This document shows, in pieces, positions 26,044 to 35,439 of a DNA stretch of 44,091 bases (its first letter is position 1; every line of letters starts with the position of its first letter). This stretch comes from Variovorax sp. WDL1 (GTDB lineage: Bacteria > Pseudomonadota > Gammaproteobacteria > Burkholderiales > Burkholderiaceae_C). The notes below the pieces were generated by a model. That model did not search any database. It was not told where the DNA came from and saw only the letters and a program-made list of their open reading frames with translations. Where the stretch lies: contig NZ_LMTS01000163.1 of the NCBI RefSeq assembly GCF_001541225.1, positions 1 through 44,091 of the forward strand, written 5' to 3'. Both the position numbers and the translations under genes were made by a program.

Positions 26044-27266
26044 CAGACGACCTGGCCGAGCTTGAAGATGGGCAGGTACATCGAGACCACGATGCCGCCG
26101 ATGATCACCCCGAGGAACACGATGATGATCGGCTCCATCAGGCTCGACAGGCCCGCGACCATGTCGTCGACCTCCGACTCGTAGAAATCGGCCGCCTTGC
26201 CCAGCATGTGGTCGATGGAGCCGGACTCTTCGCCGATGGCAGTCATCTGCAGCACCATCGAGGGGAACAGGTTGGCGTTGGTCATGGCCATCGTCAAGCT
26301 GGTGCCGGTCGAGACTTCCTGCTGGATCTTGACCGTGGCGTCGCCGTACACCGTGTTGCCCGAGGCGCCGCCCACCGAATCGAGGGCCTCCACGAGGGGC
26401 ACGCCCGCCGCGAACATGGTGGCCAGGGTGCGGGTCCAGCGGGCGACGCAGGATTTCTCGATCAGGGCGCCGAAGATCGGCACGCGCAGCAGGAGCCGGT
26501 CCATGAAGCGCTGGACGCGCTCGTTGCGCTTCCAGGCCTGGAAGAAGAAGTACAGCCCGCCGCCGATCACGCCGAAGATCAGCCACCAGTAGGCAACGAA
26601 GAACTCGCTCATGGCCATCACGAAGAGCGTCGGCGCCGGCAGGTCGGCGCCGAAGGAGGTGAACACCTGCTTGAAGGCCGGGATGACGAAGATCATGATG
26701 ATCGCCACCACCACGAAGGCCACCACGACCACGGACGTGGGGTACATCAGCGCCGACTTGATCTTCGACTTGATGGCCTCGGTCTTCTCCATGTAGGTGG
26801 CCAGGCGGTCGAGCAGTTCTTCCAGGATACCGGCGGCCTCGCCGGCCTCGACCAGGTTGCAGTAGAGGTTGTCGAAGTACTTCGGGAACTTGCGGAAGGC
26901 GGCGGACAGCGAAGTGCCGGTCTCGACATCGCTGCGGATGTCGTTGAGCAGCTTGGCCACGCTCGGGTTGGCATTGCCGCGGCCCACGATGTCGAAGGCC
27001 TGCAGCAGCGGGACGCCGGCCTTCATCATGGTCGCCAGCTGGCGCGTGAAGATGGCAATGTCCTTGGGCTTGATGGCCTTGCCCGAGCGCATGCGCCGCT
27101 TCTTGATCTTCGAGGCCAGCACGCCCTGGCGGCGCAGCGCGGCCTGGACCTGGTTCTCGCCGGCGGCCCGGATCTCGCCGCGCACCACCTTGCCGTTGCG
27201 GTCCTTGCCTTCCCACTCGAAGACGTATTCCTTGAGCGTCGTTCGGGATGCTGCTGCTGTTGCCAT
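26043..27266 (-). CDS. pilC: Type IV pilus inner-membrane platform protein PilC
   Basis: A 407-residue protein with two T2SSF domains. The N-terminal cytoplasmic domain (residues about 65-190) includes [21 protein letters not shown], and the second (about 265-390) includes [21 protein letters not shown]. Three membrane segments separate and follow them ([56 protein letters not shown]). PilC couples the PilB motor to pilin assembly. ATG at 27266, 15 bases after the pilB stop. Confidence 0.97.
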   Translation of the reverse strand: MATAAASRTTLKEYVFEWEGKDRNGKVVRGEIRAAGENQVQAALRRQGVLASKIKKRRMRSGKAIKPKDIAIFTRQLATMMKAGVPLLQAFDIVGRGNANPSVAKLLNDIRSDVETGTSLSAAFRKFPKYFDNLYCNLVEAGEAAGILEELLDRLATYMEKTEAIKSKIKSALMYPTSVVVVAFVVVAIIMIFVIPAFKQVFTSFGADLPAPTLFVMAMSEFFVAYWWLIFGVIGGGLYFFFQAWKRNERVQRFMDRLLLRVPIFGALIEKSCVARWTRTLATMFAAGVPLVEALDSVGGASGNTVYGDATVKIQQEVSTGTSLTMAMTNANLFPSMVLQMTAIGEESGSIDHMLGKAADFYESEVDDMVAGLSSLMEPIIIVFLGVIIGGIVVSMYLPIFKLGQVV

Positions 27267-27281
27267 TCGATGTCCGCTTCT

Positions 27282-29015
27282 CTATTCGTTGGTGACCGCG
27301 AGCACTTCTTCGAGCGAAGTCAGGCCCTGCATGACCTTGCGCAGCCCGGAGCTGCGCAGGGAGCGCACGCCCTCGGCCTCGGACTGCCGGGCGATCTCGA
27401 GTGCGCTTCCGTCGCGCAGGATGATCTTCTGGATCTCCTCCGAGATCGGCATCACCTGGTAGATGCCGACGCGGCCCTTGTAGCCGCCGTTGCAGGACGG
27501 GCAGCCGACGGGCCTGTAGGGCTTCCAGGTGCCGTCGATGTCGCGGTCCTTGAAGCCGGCGTCCAGCAGCGCTTCCCTGGGCACCTCGGTCGGCGCCTTG
27601 CACACGGTGCACAGCCGGCGCGCGAGCCGCTGCGCGGTGATCAGGATCACGCTGGAGGCGATGTTGAAGGGCGCGATGCCCATGTTGCGCATCCGCGTCA
27701 GCGTGGTCGGCGCATCGTTGGTGTGGAGGGTCGACAGCACCAGGTGGCCGGTCTGCGCGGCCTTGATCGCGATGTCGGCGGTTTCAAGGTCGCGGATTTC
27801 GCCGACCATGATGATGTCCGGGTCCTGGCGCAGGAAGGCGCGCAGCGCGGTTGCGAAGGTCAGCCCCGCCTTGTCGTTGACGTTGACCTGGTTGACCCCG
27901 GGCAGGTTGATTTCGGACGGGTCCTCCGCCGTGGCGATGTTGACGCCCGGCTTGTTCAGCAGGTTCAGGCAGGTGTAGAGCGAAACCGTCTTGCCCGAGC
28001 CCGTCGGCCCGGTGACAAGAACCATGCCGTAGGGACGGCCGATGGCCTGCATCAGCCGCTCTTTCTCGTCGGCGTCGTAGCCAAGCGCATCGATCCCCAG
28101 GCGCGCACTGCTCGGGTCGAGGATACGCACCACGATCTTCTCGCCGAACAGCGTGGGCAGGGTGCTGACGCGGAAGTCGATCACCCGGTCGGGGCCGATC
28201 TTGAGCTTCATGCGGCCGTCCTGCGGCACGCGCTTCTCGGAGATGTCCAGCCGCGAAATCACCTTGATGCGCGAGGCCAGCTTGTCCTTGATGACGGTGG
28301 GCGGCGTGGCGACCTCGCGCAGCTCGCCGTCGATCCGGAAGCGCACGCGGTACTGGTGCTCGTAGGGCTCGAAGTGGATGTCCGACGCGCGCATGCTGAA
28401 GGCGTCGAGCAGCATCTTGTGCAGGAAGCGGACGACCGGCGCGTCCTCGACTTCGGCAATCGCCGCTTCGTTCGCGTCGGCGGTCTCGGCGATCGAGGAG
28501 TCGTCGAACTCGAACTCGGCGCCGACGATGCTGTCGATGGTTTCGGCGGCGCTCACCGCCGCTGCCTCGATCATGCGCGAGAGCTTGTCGTACTCGGCAA
28601 CGACCCAATCCACGCCCATCTGCGACGCGAACTTTATTTTTTCCGCCGCCTGCTGGTCCGAGGGGTCGGCTGTTGCGACAATGAGACGATTGTTGCGCTT
28701 GCTCAGCACCACCACCCGGTAGGCTTGGCACAGCTTGGAGTCGAGCAGGTCCTTGGGCAGGCGCTGGGAATCGACCGCGTCGAGGTCGAGCAGGGGGGCG
28801 CCGAAGGCACTCGACAGGGTGTGGGCGAGATCCGCCGCGGAAACCGCGCCCGTGCCGGTCAGCTCGGCGATGAAGCTGCTGCGCCCGCTGAGGGACTTCT
28901 GATAGATCTCCTCCGCGGTCTTCGCCGGCAACTTGCCGGCGGAGATCAAGGCGCGCGCCAGCCCGGGCAGGGCGATCGATGCGCTTTCTTTGGCGAGAGG
29001 GTCAGCAGCGGCCAT
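27282..29015 (-). CDS. pilB: Type IV pilus extension ATPase PilB
   Basis: A 577-residue hexameric ATPase that powers pilus extension from the cytoplasm. It has an N-terminal GspE-N domain (about 60-170), Walker A at residues 336-343 (GPTGSGKT), an Asp box and Walker B region (FLRQDPDIIMVGEIRD), a His box (GHLVLSTLHTND), and a tetracysteine zinc site (CTVCKAP ... CPSCNGG). ATG at 29015 gives MAAADPLAKESASI. It leads the pilB-pilC-pilD group. Upstream is a 371-base gap with two inverted repeats. PilA, PilT and others are not in the window. Confidence 0.97.
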   Translation of the reverse strand: MAAADPLAKESASIALPGLARALISAGKLPAKTAEEIYQKSLSGRSSFIAELTGTGAVSAADLAHTLSSAFGAPLLDLDAVDSQRLPKDLLDSKLCQAYRVVVLSKRNNRLIVATADPSDQQAAEKIKFASQMGVDWVVAEYDKLSRMIEAAAVSAAETIDSIVGAEFEFDDSSIAETADANEAAIAEVEDAPVVRFLHKMLLDAFSMRASDIHFEPYEHQYRVRFRIDGELREVATPPTVIKDKLASRIKVISRLDISEKRVPQDGRMKLKIGPDRVIDFRVSTLPTLFGEKIVVRILDPSSARLGIDALGYDADEKERLMQAIGRPYGMVLVTGPTGSGKTVSLYTCLNLLNKPGVNIATAEDPSEINLPGVNQVNVNDKAGLTFATALRAFLRQDPDIIMVGEIRDLETADIAIKAAQTGHLVLSTLHTNDAPTTLTRMRNMGIAPFNIASSVILITAQRLARRLCTVCKAPTEVPREALLDAGFKDRDIDGTWKPYRPVGCPSCNGGYKGRVGIYQVMPISEEIQKIILRDGSALEIARQSEAEGVRSLRSSGLRKVMQGLTSLEEVLAVTNE

Positions 29016-29071
29016 TCAGTGAATGTAACAAGACGTGAAAAAGCTTAACGATCATCGCTGATCGCCCCGGG

Positions 29072-29123
29072 GCTGTAAACCGCTCCATTTGGACCGGAGC
29101 GCGCAGCATTTTGCGTTTACAGC
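29072..29123. promoter_or_regulatory. Nested inverted repeats upstream of pilB
   Basis: GCTGTAAAC (29072-29080) pairs with GTTTACAGC (29115-29123), perfect over 9 bases. Directly inside is CGCTCC-ATTTGGACC-GGAGCG (29081-29101). The structure lies 57-108 bases upstream of the pilB ATG and could be an operator or an RNA element in the leader. Confidence 0.5.
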
Positions 29124-29168
29124 GGGAAGCGCGTGTCGAAATGCGACACATCGGATCGATCGACTGAA

Positions 29169-29221
29169 TTTTCCGGGAAGGTGCGATCGGCACGGCCGAT
29201 GCTGGCAGCCTCCCCGGAAAA
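29169..29221. repeat. Long interrupted hairpin with inner stem
   Basis: TTTTCCGGGAAGG (29169-29181) matches the reverse complement of CCTCCCCGGAAAA (29209-29221) in 12 of 13 bases. At the centre is ATCGGC-ACG-GCCGAT (29186-29200). It could be a bidirectional terminator, a binding site, or a REP-like element. Confidence 0.5.
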
Positions 29222-29386
29222 TCGAAACCAGGCGCTCGGGGCCCCTTTCCCAGATCTCCGACCTTCTTCCAGCGTATGAGCGAGGCGCCAGTTTAGGCCC
29301 AAACAGCGCAAAGCCCTCGCTCTGCAGGGGCCGGTGCTTGCCCCGTGGCGGCGGCGCATCGGGGCCGCCGCATTGCCGTATGCGAG

Positions 29387-32300
29387 CTACCTGCCTGCTT
29401 CCACCTTCAGGCGCTCGTTGGGCAACTCGCCGAACATTTCCGGCGCATAGAGAGCCTCGACGCGGCTGGGCGGCAGCGCGAAGTCGCCGGCGTTGTTCAG
29501 CCGCACCGTGTACTCCATCTTCGCCACGCCCTTGGGCAGGAATTCGTAGTAGCTGCGGAAGGCCTCGAAGCTGCGCTCCTCGAAGGCTGGCTGGCCGGGG
29601 CCGGAACGCTTCTCGCCCTGCGTCGCGATCTGAGAATCGCGGCCCAGGCCACTGCCCAGGATGATGGCGCCTGCGGGGACCGGGTCGGTGATCGCGACCC
29701 AGGTCATGTCCGCGCTGGCGCTGACCTCCAGGCTCACCCGCAGCACGTCGCCGCGCGTGTAGACGCCCTTGACCGCCTGCTCCACCGGCGTCACGGTCTT
29801 CCTGATCGCATAGCCGGCGGCGAAAGGCGCCTTGAGCTGGACCGCCGCGACCGACTGCACCGTGAGCCACGGCTTGCCGCTGCCGCTCTGGGTGACCAGC
29901 AGCGTGTCGCGCGCGGCGGGGGTGCCGGCCGGCCAGGGGAGGAACATGCCGTTGTTGTGCAGGGCGCCGGGGCCGGCGGGGGCGCCGAAGGCGGTCGTCT
30001 GGTTCGGCGCGCCGGCCGGGTCGCTGGTCTTGACGCGCTCGACCTTGCTCCAGTCCACCTGCGCCTTGGCATTGCCGACGTTGGCGGCGGTGATGCCGGC
30101 GACCGGCGTGTTCTCGAACTGCCTGGAGAACTTCTCGAGCGCCAGGCCGCCCCACAGATTGGCCGTGGTCGTGTGCCAGGCGCCTTTCTGCTGGCGCCCG
30201 ATGAAGCCGCTGGCCAACCGCCCGATGTCCTCCTTCCAGGCTGGATCGTCCAGCACCGTCAGCAGCAGGCGCGCGGTGTTGACGTCGCCGTTGGCCATCA
30301 GCCACCACCAGTAGTCGTCGCGCTCGGTGCTGAAGATCAGCTTCGTGCCCTGGTAGCTCAGGCGGGCCTTCAGCACGTGGTTCGCCTCTTCCAGCCGCTG
30401 CTGGCGCTGCGGCACGTCGGGCACGCGCTTGAGGATGTTGAGCCAGTCGACCACCGCGCTGGTCGGCCACTGGTTGGGCGCGATGGCGATGCTGCCGGTC
30501 ATGCGGCCCTGCACCTTGCCGTAGCGCGAGAGCGCTTCCAGGGCCGCGAGCTTGCGCACGTCCAGGTCCTTGCGCGGGCTCCAGAACTCGCGCTGGATGC
30601 GGCCTTCGACGAAGGCGATCAGGCCCTGTTCCATCCGCGCGCGTGCTGCATCGGGCAGCGCGAAGGCCGGATCGAGCGCGGCCGCCTCGTGGGCCGCGGC
30701 AAGCAGATGGGCCGTCAGGATGTCGCTCCCGCGGTTGGCCTCGCCATCGCGCGGCGGGAAGTAATTGGCCAGGCCGTCGCCGTCCAGGTAGCCGGGCAGC
30801 TGCGCGACCACGGCCTGCCAGGCCTTGCCGTCGCGCAGGCCGATGGACTTGCTGGTCTTCTGCTCCAGGCAGGCGTAGGGGTAGGCGGCGAACCAGTCGC
30901 GCACGCCCGTCAGTCCCTCCGCGAGGCGCGGCTGCAGCGAGAGCTTGAGCCCTCCGCGGCCGGGCAGGGCGTCGGCCGGCGGCGCGACGTCGAGGGTGAA
31001 GGGGCCGTCGAGCTGCACCAGCGTGGCCTGCTGCACCGTGAGCGGCACCGCGGGCACGATGCGCTGGCGCACCTTGAGCGCATCGCGCGCGCCGCCGATC
31101 TGGTCCTTCGCCTCGATTTCCCACAGGAGCGCCTCGGCGCGCGTCTGCGCCAGCTGGGCCGGGGCGGTCACCGTCCAGGCCAGCTCGCGGGCCTCGCCGC
31201 CCGGGATGTCGACCGTCTTCGGCTCGAGCGTCAACAGCGTGGCGCGCGGCGCCGCCTCCACCTTCATCGCCTTCTGCGTGGTGTTGCGCAGGGTGATCTG
31301 GGCGCGGAACTGGTCTTCCTCGCGCACCAGCGGCGGCAGGCCGCTGATGATCTGCAGGTCCTGCGTGGCCTGGATCGACGCCTGGCCGGTGCCGAAGAGG
31401 CCGGTGCCCGCATCCGCCACCGCGACGATCCTGAATGTGGTCAGCGCGTCGTTGAGGGGCACCGTCACCTGGGCCCGGCCTTCGGCGTCGAGCACCAGCG
31501 CCGGGTTCCACAGGAGCAGGGTGTCGAGCAGCTCGCGTGTCTGGCCCTTCCCGCCGCCGCCGCCGGCCGGCACCGCCTTGCGGCCGTAGTGCCGCCTGCC
31601 CACGACTTCCATCTGTGCGGTTGACGTGGAGACGCCCCAGCTGCGCCGCTGCAGCATCGCCTCGAGCAGCTTCCAGCTGTCGTTGGGCATCAGCTCCAGC
31701 AGGGCCTGGTCGACCGCGGCCAGCGCCACCTCGGCGCCGGCGGCGGGCCTGCCGTCGGGCAGCCGGGCCGAGACAGTGACCAGCGCCTGGCCACGCACCG
31801 GGTAGCTGGGCTTGTCGCTCGCCACCTTCACGTCGAGCTGATGGGCCTGCGTGCCGACGCGGATCTCGGCCAGCCCGAGCCGGAAGGCCGGCTTGCTCAG
31901 ATCGACCAGCGCCGTCGGCGCGACGTATTCCTTGCCCTCGTGCCAGAAGGCGGTCCACCATTCGCGCGGCGCCTTGAAGCCCCAGGTGAAGAAGCTGTAC
32001 CAGGGCACCTCGCGCAGCCGCCCACGCAGTGCGAGCACGCTCACGTAGGCGTTGGGTCCCCATTCGGGCTTGACCTGCAGCGTGACCGTCGGGTCCTTGC
32101 CGTCCAGCCGCACGACCTGCGTCTCGATCACGCCTTCGCGCTCGACCGACACGAGCGCCGTCGCGAAGCGGAACGGGCTGCGCACCTGGAACCGGGCAGT
32201 CTCGCCAGGCTGGTAGTTCTTCTTCTCGGGCAGCACGTCGATGCGGTCGTGGTCCTCGCCGCCGAACCACAGCTCGCCTTGCCGGGTGACGTAGACCGAG

Positions 32301-35300
32301 CTCGCTGCGCGGCTGTCGCGCCCTTCGGCATCGGTGGCGCTGGCGATCAGCTCGACCTGGCCGGACTCCTTGAGCTCGGCCTCGCACAGCAGCAGGCCGC
32401 GAGCGTCGCTCTTGCCGCTGCAGACGGTGCCGATCTCCTTCACCTCGGTCCTGTTGTCGTAGGTGTAGAAGCCGCCCACCATGCGCTTGCGGCTGGTGGT
32501 GGTGATGCGCGCGACGGCGCGCACGTTGAGCGTCACGCCCTCCTGCGGCTTGCCCGCGAGGTCCAGGGCGAGGGCCTGGAACTTCAGCTTCTGGCCGGTG
32601 GACACCCAGCCCTCGGTCTTGATCCCGGCGATCACCGCTGCCGGCCACAGCGTCTGCACGCTGCGCAGCGTCTGCACCTCGCCGTTGGGATCGGCGTAGG
32701 TGGCTTCGAGCAGCAACTCGCGCGGCGTCGCCTTGGCCAGCGGGATCTTCTCGATGGTGAGCTTGCCGGCGCCGGCCTTGTCGAGCGTCAACGGCAGTTT
32801 GTCGGCCACCACACGCAGCTCGTGCGACGCGGAATCCGATTCCTCGGCATCGCCTGCCGCCAGCCCCTCCTTGCGCGGCGGGGCGAAGCTGAAGCTGTCG
32901 AAGTCGGCGAAGAACAGGCTCTTGGCCCGCACCGCCGCCGACACGCGCACCGGCAGGTTGACGGCGCCGCCGCCGGCGACGTAGTTGATCTGCACGTCGG
33001 TGGGCAGTGAGTTCGCGGCCACCAGGGGCTTCTTCTCCGCAGGCGCGATGCGGCCCTCGAGCACCGGCAGGCGGAACTCCTCGACCCGGAACTGCCCGGA
33101 GCCGTAGCTGCGCTCGCCGCCGTCTTCGCTGTCGCCGCCGCTGCTGCGCTTGCCGCTGCGCAGCTCGACCTGGTACACGCCCAGCTTGGCCGCCGGCGGG
33201 ATCGCGAAAGTGCTCTCACCGCTCTGCCCGCCGGTCGTGGTCCTGCGCCATGGGAGCGGCTGGGTGTACTGCTGGCCGCTGCCCACATGCGTCACGACCA
33301 GCGTGTCGGGCAGGGTCTTCGGCAGGCCGAAGCCCTCGCTCGTCTGGGTGCGGATCAGGTGCTTCATCGACACCGTCTCGCCGGCGCGCAGCAGGGTGCG
33401 GTCGAACACCGTGTGGGCCACGCGGTCGGGCTCGGGCTCCAGGCTGGTGGGCACGTTGAAGCGCCAGGGCTCGATGCCGCGCTGCCAGTCGCTCCAGGTG
33501 AAGGCGAGGTCTTCCACGCCGGCCTCGTCCTTGGCGCGGGCGCTCACGAAGTAGGCATCGCCGCTGTAGTCTTCCTCGCTGGAGCAGCTCGGCGGGGTGG
33601 GCGGGATGCCGGCCAGGCGCACCAGCCCGCGCGTGTCGGTGGCGCCGGCAGCGATCTCCCTGCCGTTGCAGTCGGAGACCCGCACCGCCGCATTGGCAAC
33701 CACCTTGCCCTTGTCGAGCGTTGTGACCCAGGCCAGCGCGTTCTCGCGACCCAGCTTGAAATGCACTGCCAGGTTGGTGGCCAGCGCCGTGGTGCGCACG
33801 TACATCGTGCGGCCGCCGCCGTAGCGCTCGTCGAGCAGCGTGCCGCCCAGCTTCTGCGAGGCGATCTCGAGCACATGGAAGCCGGGCGTGAGCGGGATGC
33901 CGATCACCTCGAAGGGCCGCGGGTCACCGCCTTCGGACTTGGGCATGTCGAGCGTCTTCACGCCGGACTGGCCGCCGAGCAGCGACACCATGCGGGTCTG
34001 GACGTTCTCGCGATCGTCCTTGTCGATCGCCTTGGGCAGTGCGCCCTTCACGTCGTGCGCCGCCTGCGTGCGCGGGATCGTGTAGTTGCTGTCGTAGCGC
34101 CGCACCTTGCGGAACCAGGCGATGATGTCCGCGTCGGTCCTCGGATTCATGTCGCTGACCTTGCCGGGCGTCAGCGCCTGCACCTGCAGTGCCAGCTCGA
34201 CGCGGCGCACCGTGACCGGCATCAGCGCCGTGCCGCCCGGCTCGGCCAGGCGCTCGACCACACCGAATGGCGAGGCGGCGAACTTGGCCAGCGGCGGCAT
34301 GGCGCCGGTCGCGACCTTCAGCGGAAAACTGTCGGGCGACGCCAGCGCGCGGCCCGATGCGTCCTGGAACCCGGCCGGCAGCGCGATCGTGAAGGGCGTC
34401 TGCTCTGCGAAGGGCGGCGGGAAGCTCGCCGAATCGAGGACAGCGTCATCGTCCCTGGGAGTGCTCTCGTCGTCGAACTTGGGCTTGATGGTCTTGCCGC
34501 CACCCTCCAGCGTGATCTGCGCTGCCAGCTTGCGAGCCACCGGCGAGTTGAACCGCAGCACCAGCGGCTTGAGCGGCAGGCAGGCCGACTGCGCGTTCTC
34601 GCGTTCGCAGCTGAAGGAGACGGCGAAGGGCTCGCGCACCTCGAAGTTCAGGCGCCGCTCGACGGCGTTGGCGACTCCGGAGGGCGTGGCCACGCCCTTG
34701 CCGTAGACCAGCTGCAGGCGCCCGCCCGGGCTCAGCCGCCGGTTGCACTGCAGCGTGACGAAGCGCAGCGGCGTCTTCTCGGCCTCCTTGTCGCGGCCGA
34801 AGGCCCTGAGCAAGGCCTGACGCTGCTCGCCTTCGACCAGCCGGACAGGGATGCGCTCGCCGACGCCGCCGGCCTGGCACCAGATGTTCGCGCGCACGCT
34901 CTCCAGTGTGGCCGGGCCGTTGAGCTCGAGCATGAACTGCTGCTCTTCGTCGATCTTGCCGTAGCTCGGCTGCCAGCCCCGCACGAAAGGGCCGCCGCTT
35001 GAGAACTGGTAGCGCTCGGGCCCGGCAAGCTCGGCGCCCGAGGCCGACCTGAAGCCTGCAACCCGCGTGACCGTGCAGCGCACACCCGGCGGCAGGTCGT
35101 TCTCGAAATCCCAGACCCACTGCTTTTCGCCGGTCCATCGGCCGTTGCCCTTGCCGGCCTGCGCGTCGCTGCAGCTCACCGCCAGCGGCGCGGGCGCCTT
35201 GGGATCGCCGAAATTGACGGCCGGCTGGTCGAACTTCGCGACCACCTGGCGGATCCGAGCCACTTCACCTTGCGGCGTGAGGCTGGCGATCTGCAGCGCA

Positions 35301-35368
35301 TGCGCGCCGACGGCGCACAGGCTCAGCGCGATGGCAGCGAAGGTCCGCGTCATTGTTCTCGTTTTCAA
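29387..35368 (-). CDS. Secreted alpha-2-macroglobulin family protein with thioester
   Basis: A 1993-residue periplasmic protein, one of the largest of its class (E. coli YfhM is about 1650). It traps proteases in the periplasm in known bacterial relatives. The signal peptide LSLCAVGAHA precedes LQIAS; no lipobox is present, so it is not membrane-anchored as YfhM is. The MG domains, a bait region, and the thioester motif C1500-L-E-Q1503 (in YPYACLEQ) are present, so covalent trapping is expected. The TTG at 35368 is chosen because AAGGAG lies 6 bases upstream; the ATG at 35353 is too far from it. No pbpC-like gene follows; pilB does. Confidence 0.95.
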   Translation of the reverse strand: MKTRTMTRTFAAIALSLCAVGAHALQIASLTPQGEVARIRQVVAKFDQPAVNFGDPKAPAPLAVSCSDAQAGKGNGRWTGEKQWVWDFENDLPPGVRCTVTRVAGFRSASGAELAGPERYQFSSGGPFVRGWQPSYGKIDEEQQFMLELNGPATLESVRANIWCQAGGVGERIPVRLVEGEQRQALLRAFGRDKEAEKTPLRFVTLQCNRRLSPGGRLQLVYGKGVATPSGVANAVERRLNFEVREPFAVSFSCERENAQSACLPLKPLVLRFNSPVARKLAAQITLEGGGKTIKPKFDDESTPRDDDAVLDSASFPPPFAEQTPFTIALPAGFQDASGRALASPDSFPLKVATGAMPPLAKFAASPFGVVERLAEPGGTALMPVTVRRVELALQVQALTPGKVSDMNPRTDADIIAWFRKVRRYDSNYTIPRTQAAHDVKGALPKAIDKDDRENVQTRMVSLLGGQSGVKTLDMPKSEGGDPRPFEVIGIPLTPGFHVLEIASQKLGGTLLDERYGGGRTMYVRTTALATNLAVHFKLGRENALAWVTTLDKGKVVANAAVRVSDCNGREIAAGATDTRGLVRLAGIPPTPPSCSSEEDYSGDAYFVSARAKDEAGVEDLAFTWSDWQRGIEPWRFNVPTSLEPEPDRVAHTVFDRTLLRAGETVSMKHLIRTQTSEGFGLPKTLPDTLVVTHVGSGQQYTQPLPWRRTTTGGQSGESTFAIPPAAKLGVYQVELRSGKRSSGGDSEDGGERSYGSGQFRVEEFRLPVLEGRIAPAEKKPLVAANSLPTDVQINYVAGGGAVNLPVRVSAAVRAKSLFFADFDSFSFAPPRKEGLAAGDAEESDSASHELRVVADKLPLTLDKAGAGKLTIEKIPLAKATPRELLLEATYADPNGEVQTLRSVQTLWPAAVIAGIKTEGWVSTGQKLKFQALALDLAGKPQEGVTLNVRAVARITTTSRKRMVGGFYTYDNRTEVKEIGTVCSGKSDARGLLLCEAELKESGQVELIASATDAEGRDSRAASSVYVTRQGELWFGGEDHDRIDVLPEKKNYQPGETARFQVRSPFRFATALVSVEREGVIETQVVRLDGKDPTVTLQVKPEWGPNAYVSVLALRGRLREVPWYSFFTWGFKAPREWWTAFWHEGKEYVAPTALVDLSKPAFRLGLAEIRVGTQAHQLDVKVASDKPSYPVRGQALVTVSARLPDGRPAAGAEVALAAVDQALLELMPNDSWKLLEAMLQRRSWGVSTSTAQMEVVGRRHYGRKAVPAGGGGGKGQTRELLDTLLLWNPALVLDAEGRAQVTVPLNDALTTFRIVAVADAGTGLFGTGQASIQATQDLQIISGLPPLVREEDQFRAQITLRNTTQKAMKVEAAPRATLLTLEPKTVDIPGGEARELAWTVTAPAQLAQTRAEALLWEIEAKDQIGGARDALKVRQRIVPAVPLTVQQATLVQLDGPFTLDVAPPADALPGRGGLKLSLQPRLAEGLTGVRDWFAAYPYACLEQKTSKSIGLRDGKAWQAVVAQLPGYLDGDGLANYFPPRDGEANRGSDILTAHLLAAAHEAAALDPAFALPDAARARMEQGLIAFVEGRIQREFWSPRKDLDVRKLAALEALSRYGKVQGRMTGSIAIAPNQWPTSAVVDWLNILKRVPDVPQRQQRLEEANHVLKARLSYQGTKLIFSTERDDYWWWLMANGDVNTARLLLTVLDDPAWKEDIGRLASGFIGRQQKGAWHTTTANLWGGLALEKFSRQFENTPVAGITAANVGNAKAQVDWSKVERVKTSDPAGAPNQTTAFGAPAGPGALHNNGMFLPWPAGTPAARDTLLVTQSGSGKPWLTVQSVAAVQLKAPFAAGYAIRKTVTPVEQAVKGVYTRGDVLRVSLEVSASADMTWVAITDPVPAGAIILGSGLGRDSQIATQGEKRSGPGQPAFEERSFEAFRSYYEFLPKGVAKMEYTVRLNNAGDFALPPSRVEALYAPEMFGELPNERLKVEAGR

Positions 35369-35439
35369 CAGCTTCTCCTTTGCGGGCGCAGCGTAGCGCA
35401 ACTCCGGCGCGCCATAGGCGTCCACTATGATCGATCGAT

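Larger units (their letters stand above)
29016..29386. other. Intergenic region between pilB and the macroglobulin gene
   Basis: A 371-base region with no gene on either strand. Since both flanking genes run leftward, it holds the pilB promoter and the end of the macroglobulin transcript. It contains an outer/inner inverted-repeat structure (29072-29123) and a long interrupted dyad (29169-29221). A GC-rich hairpin-like stretch near 29346-29375 directly follows the macroglobulin stop. Confidence 0.6.
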
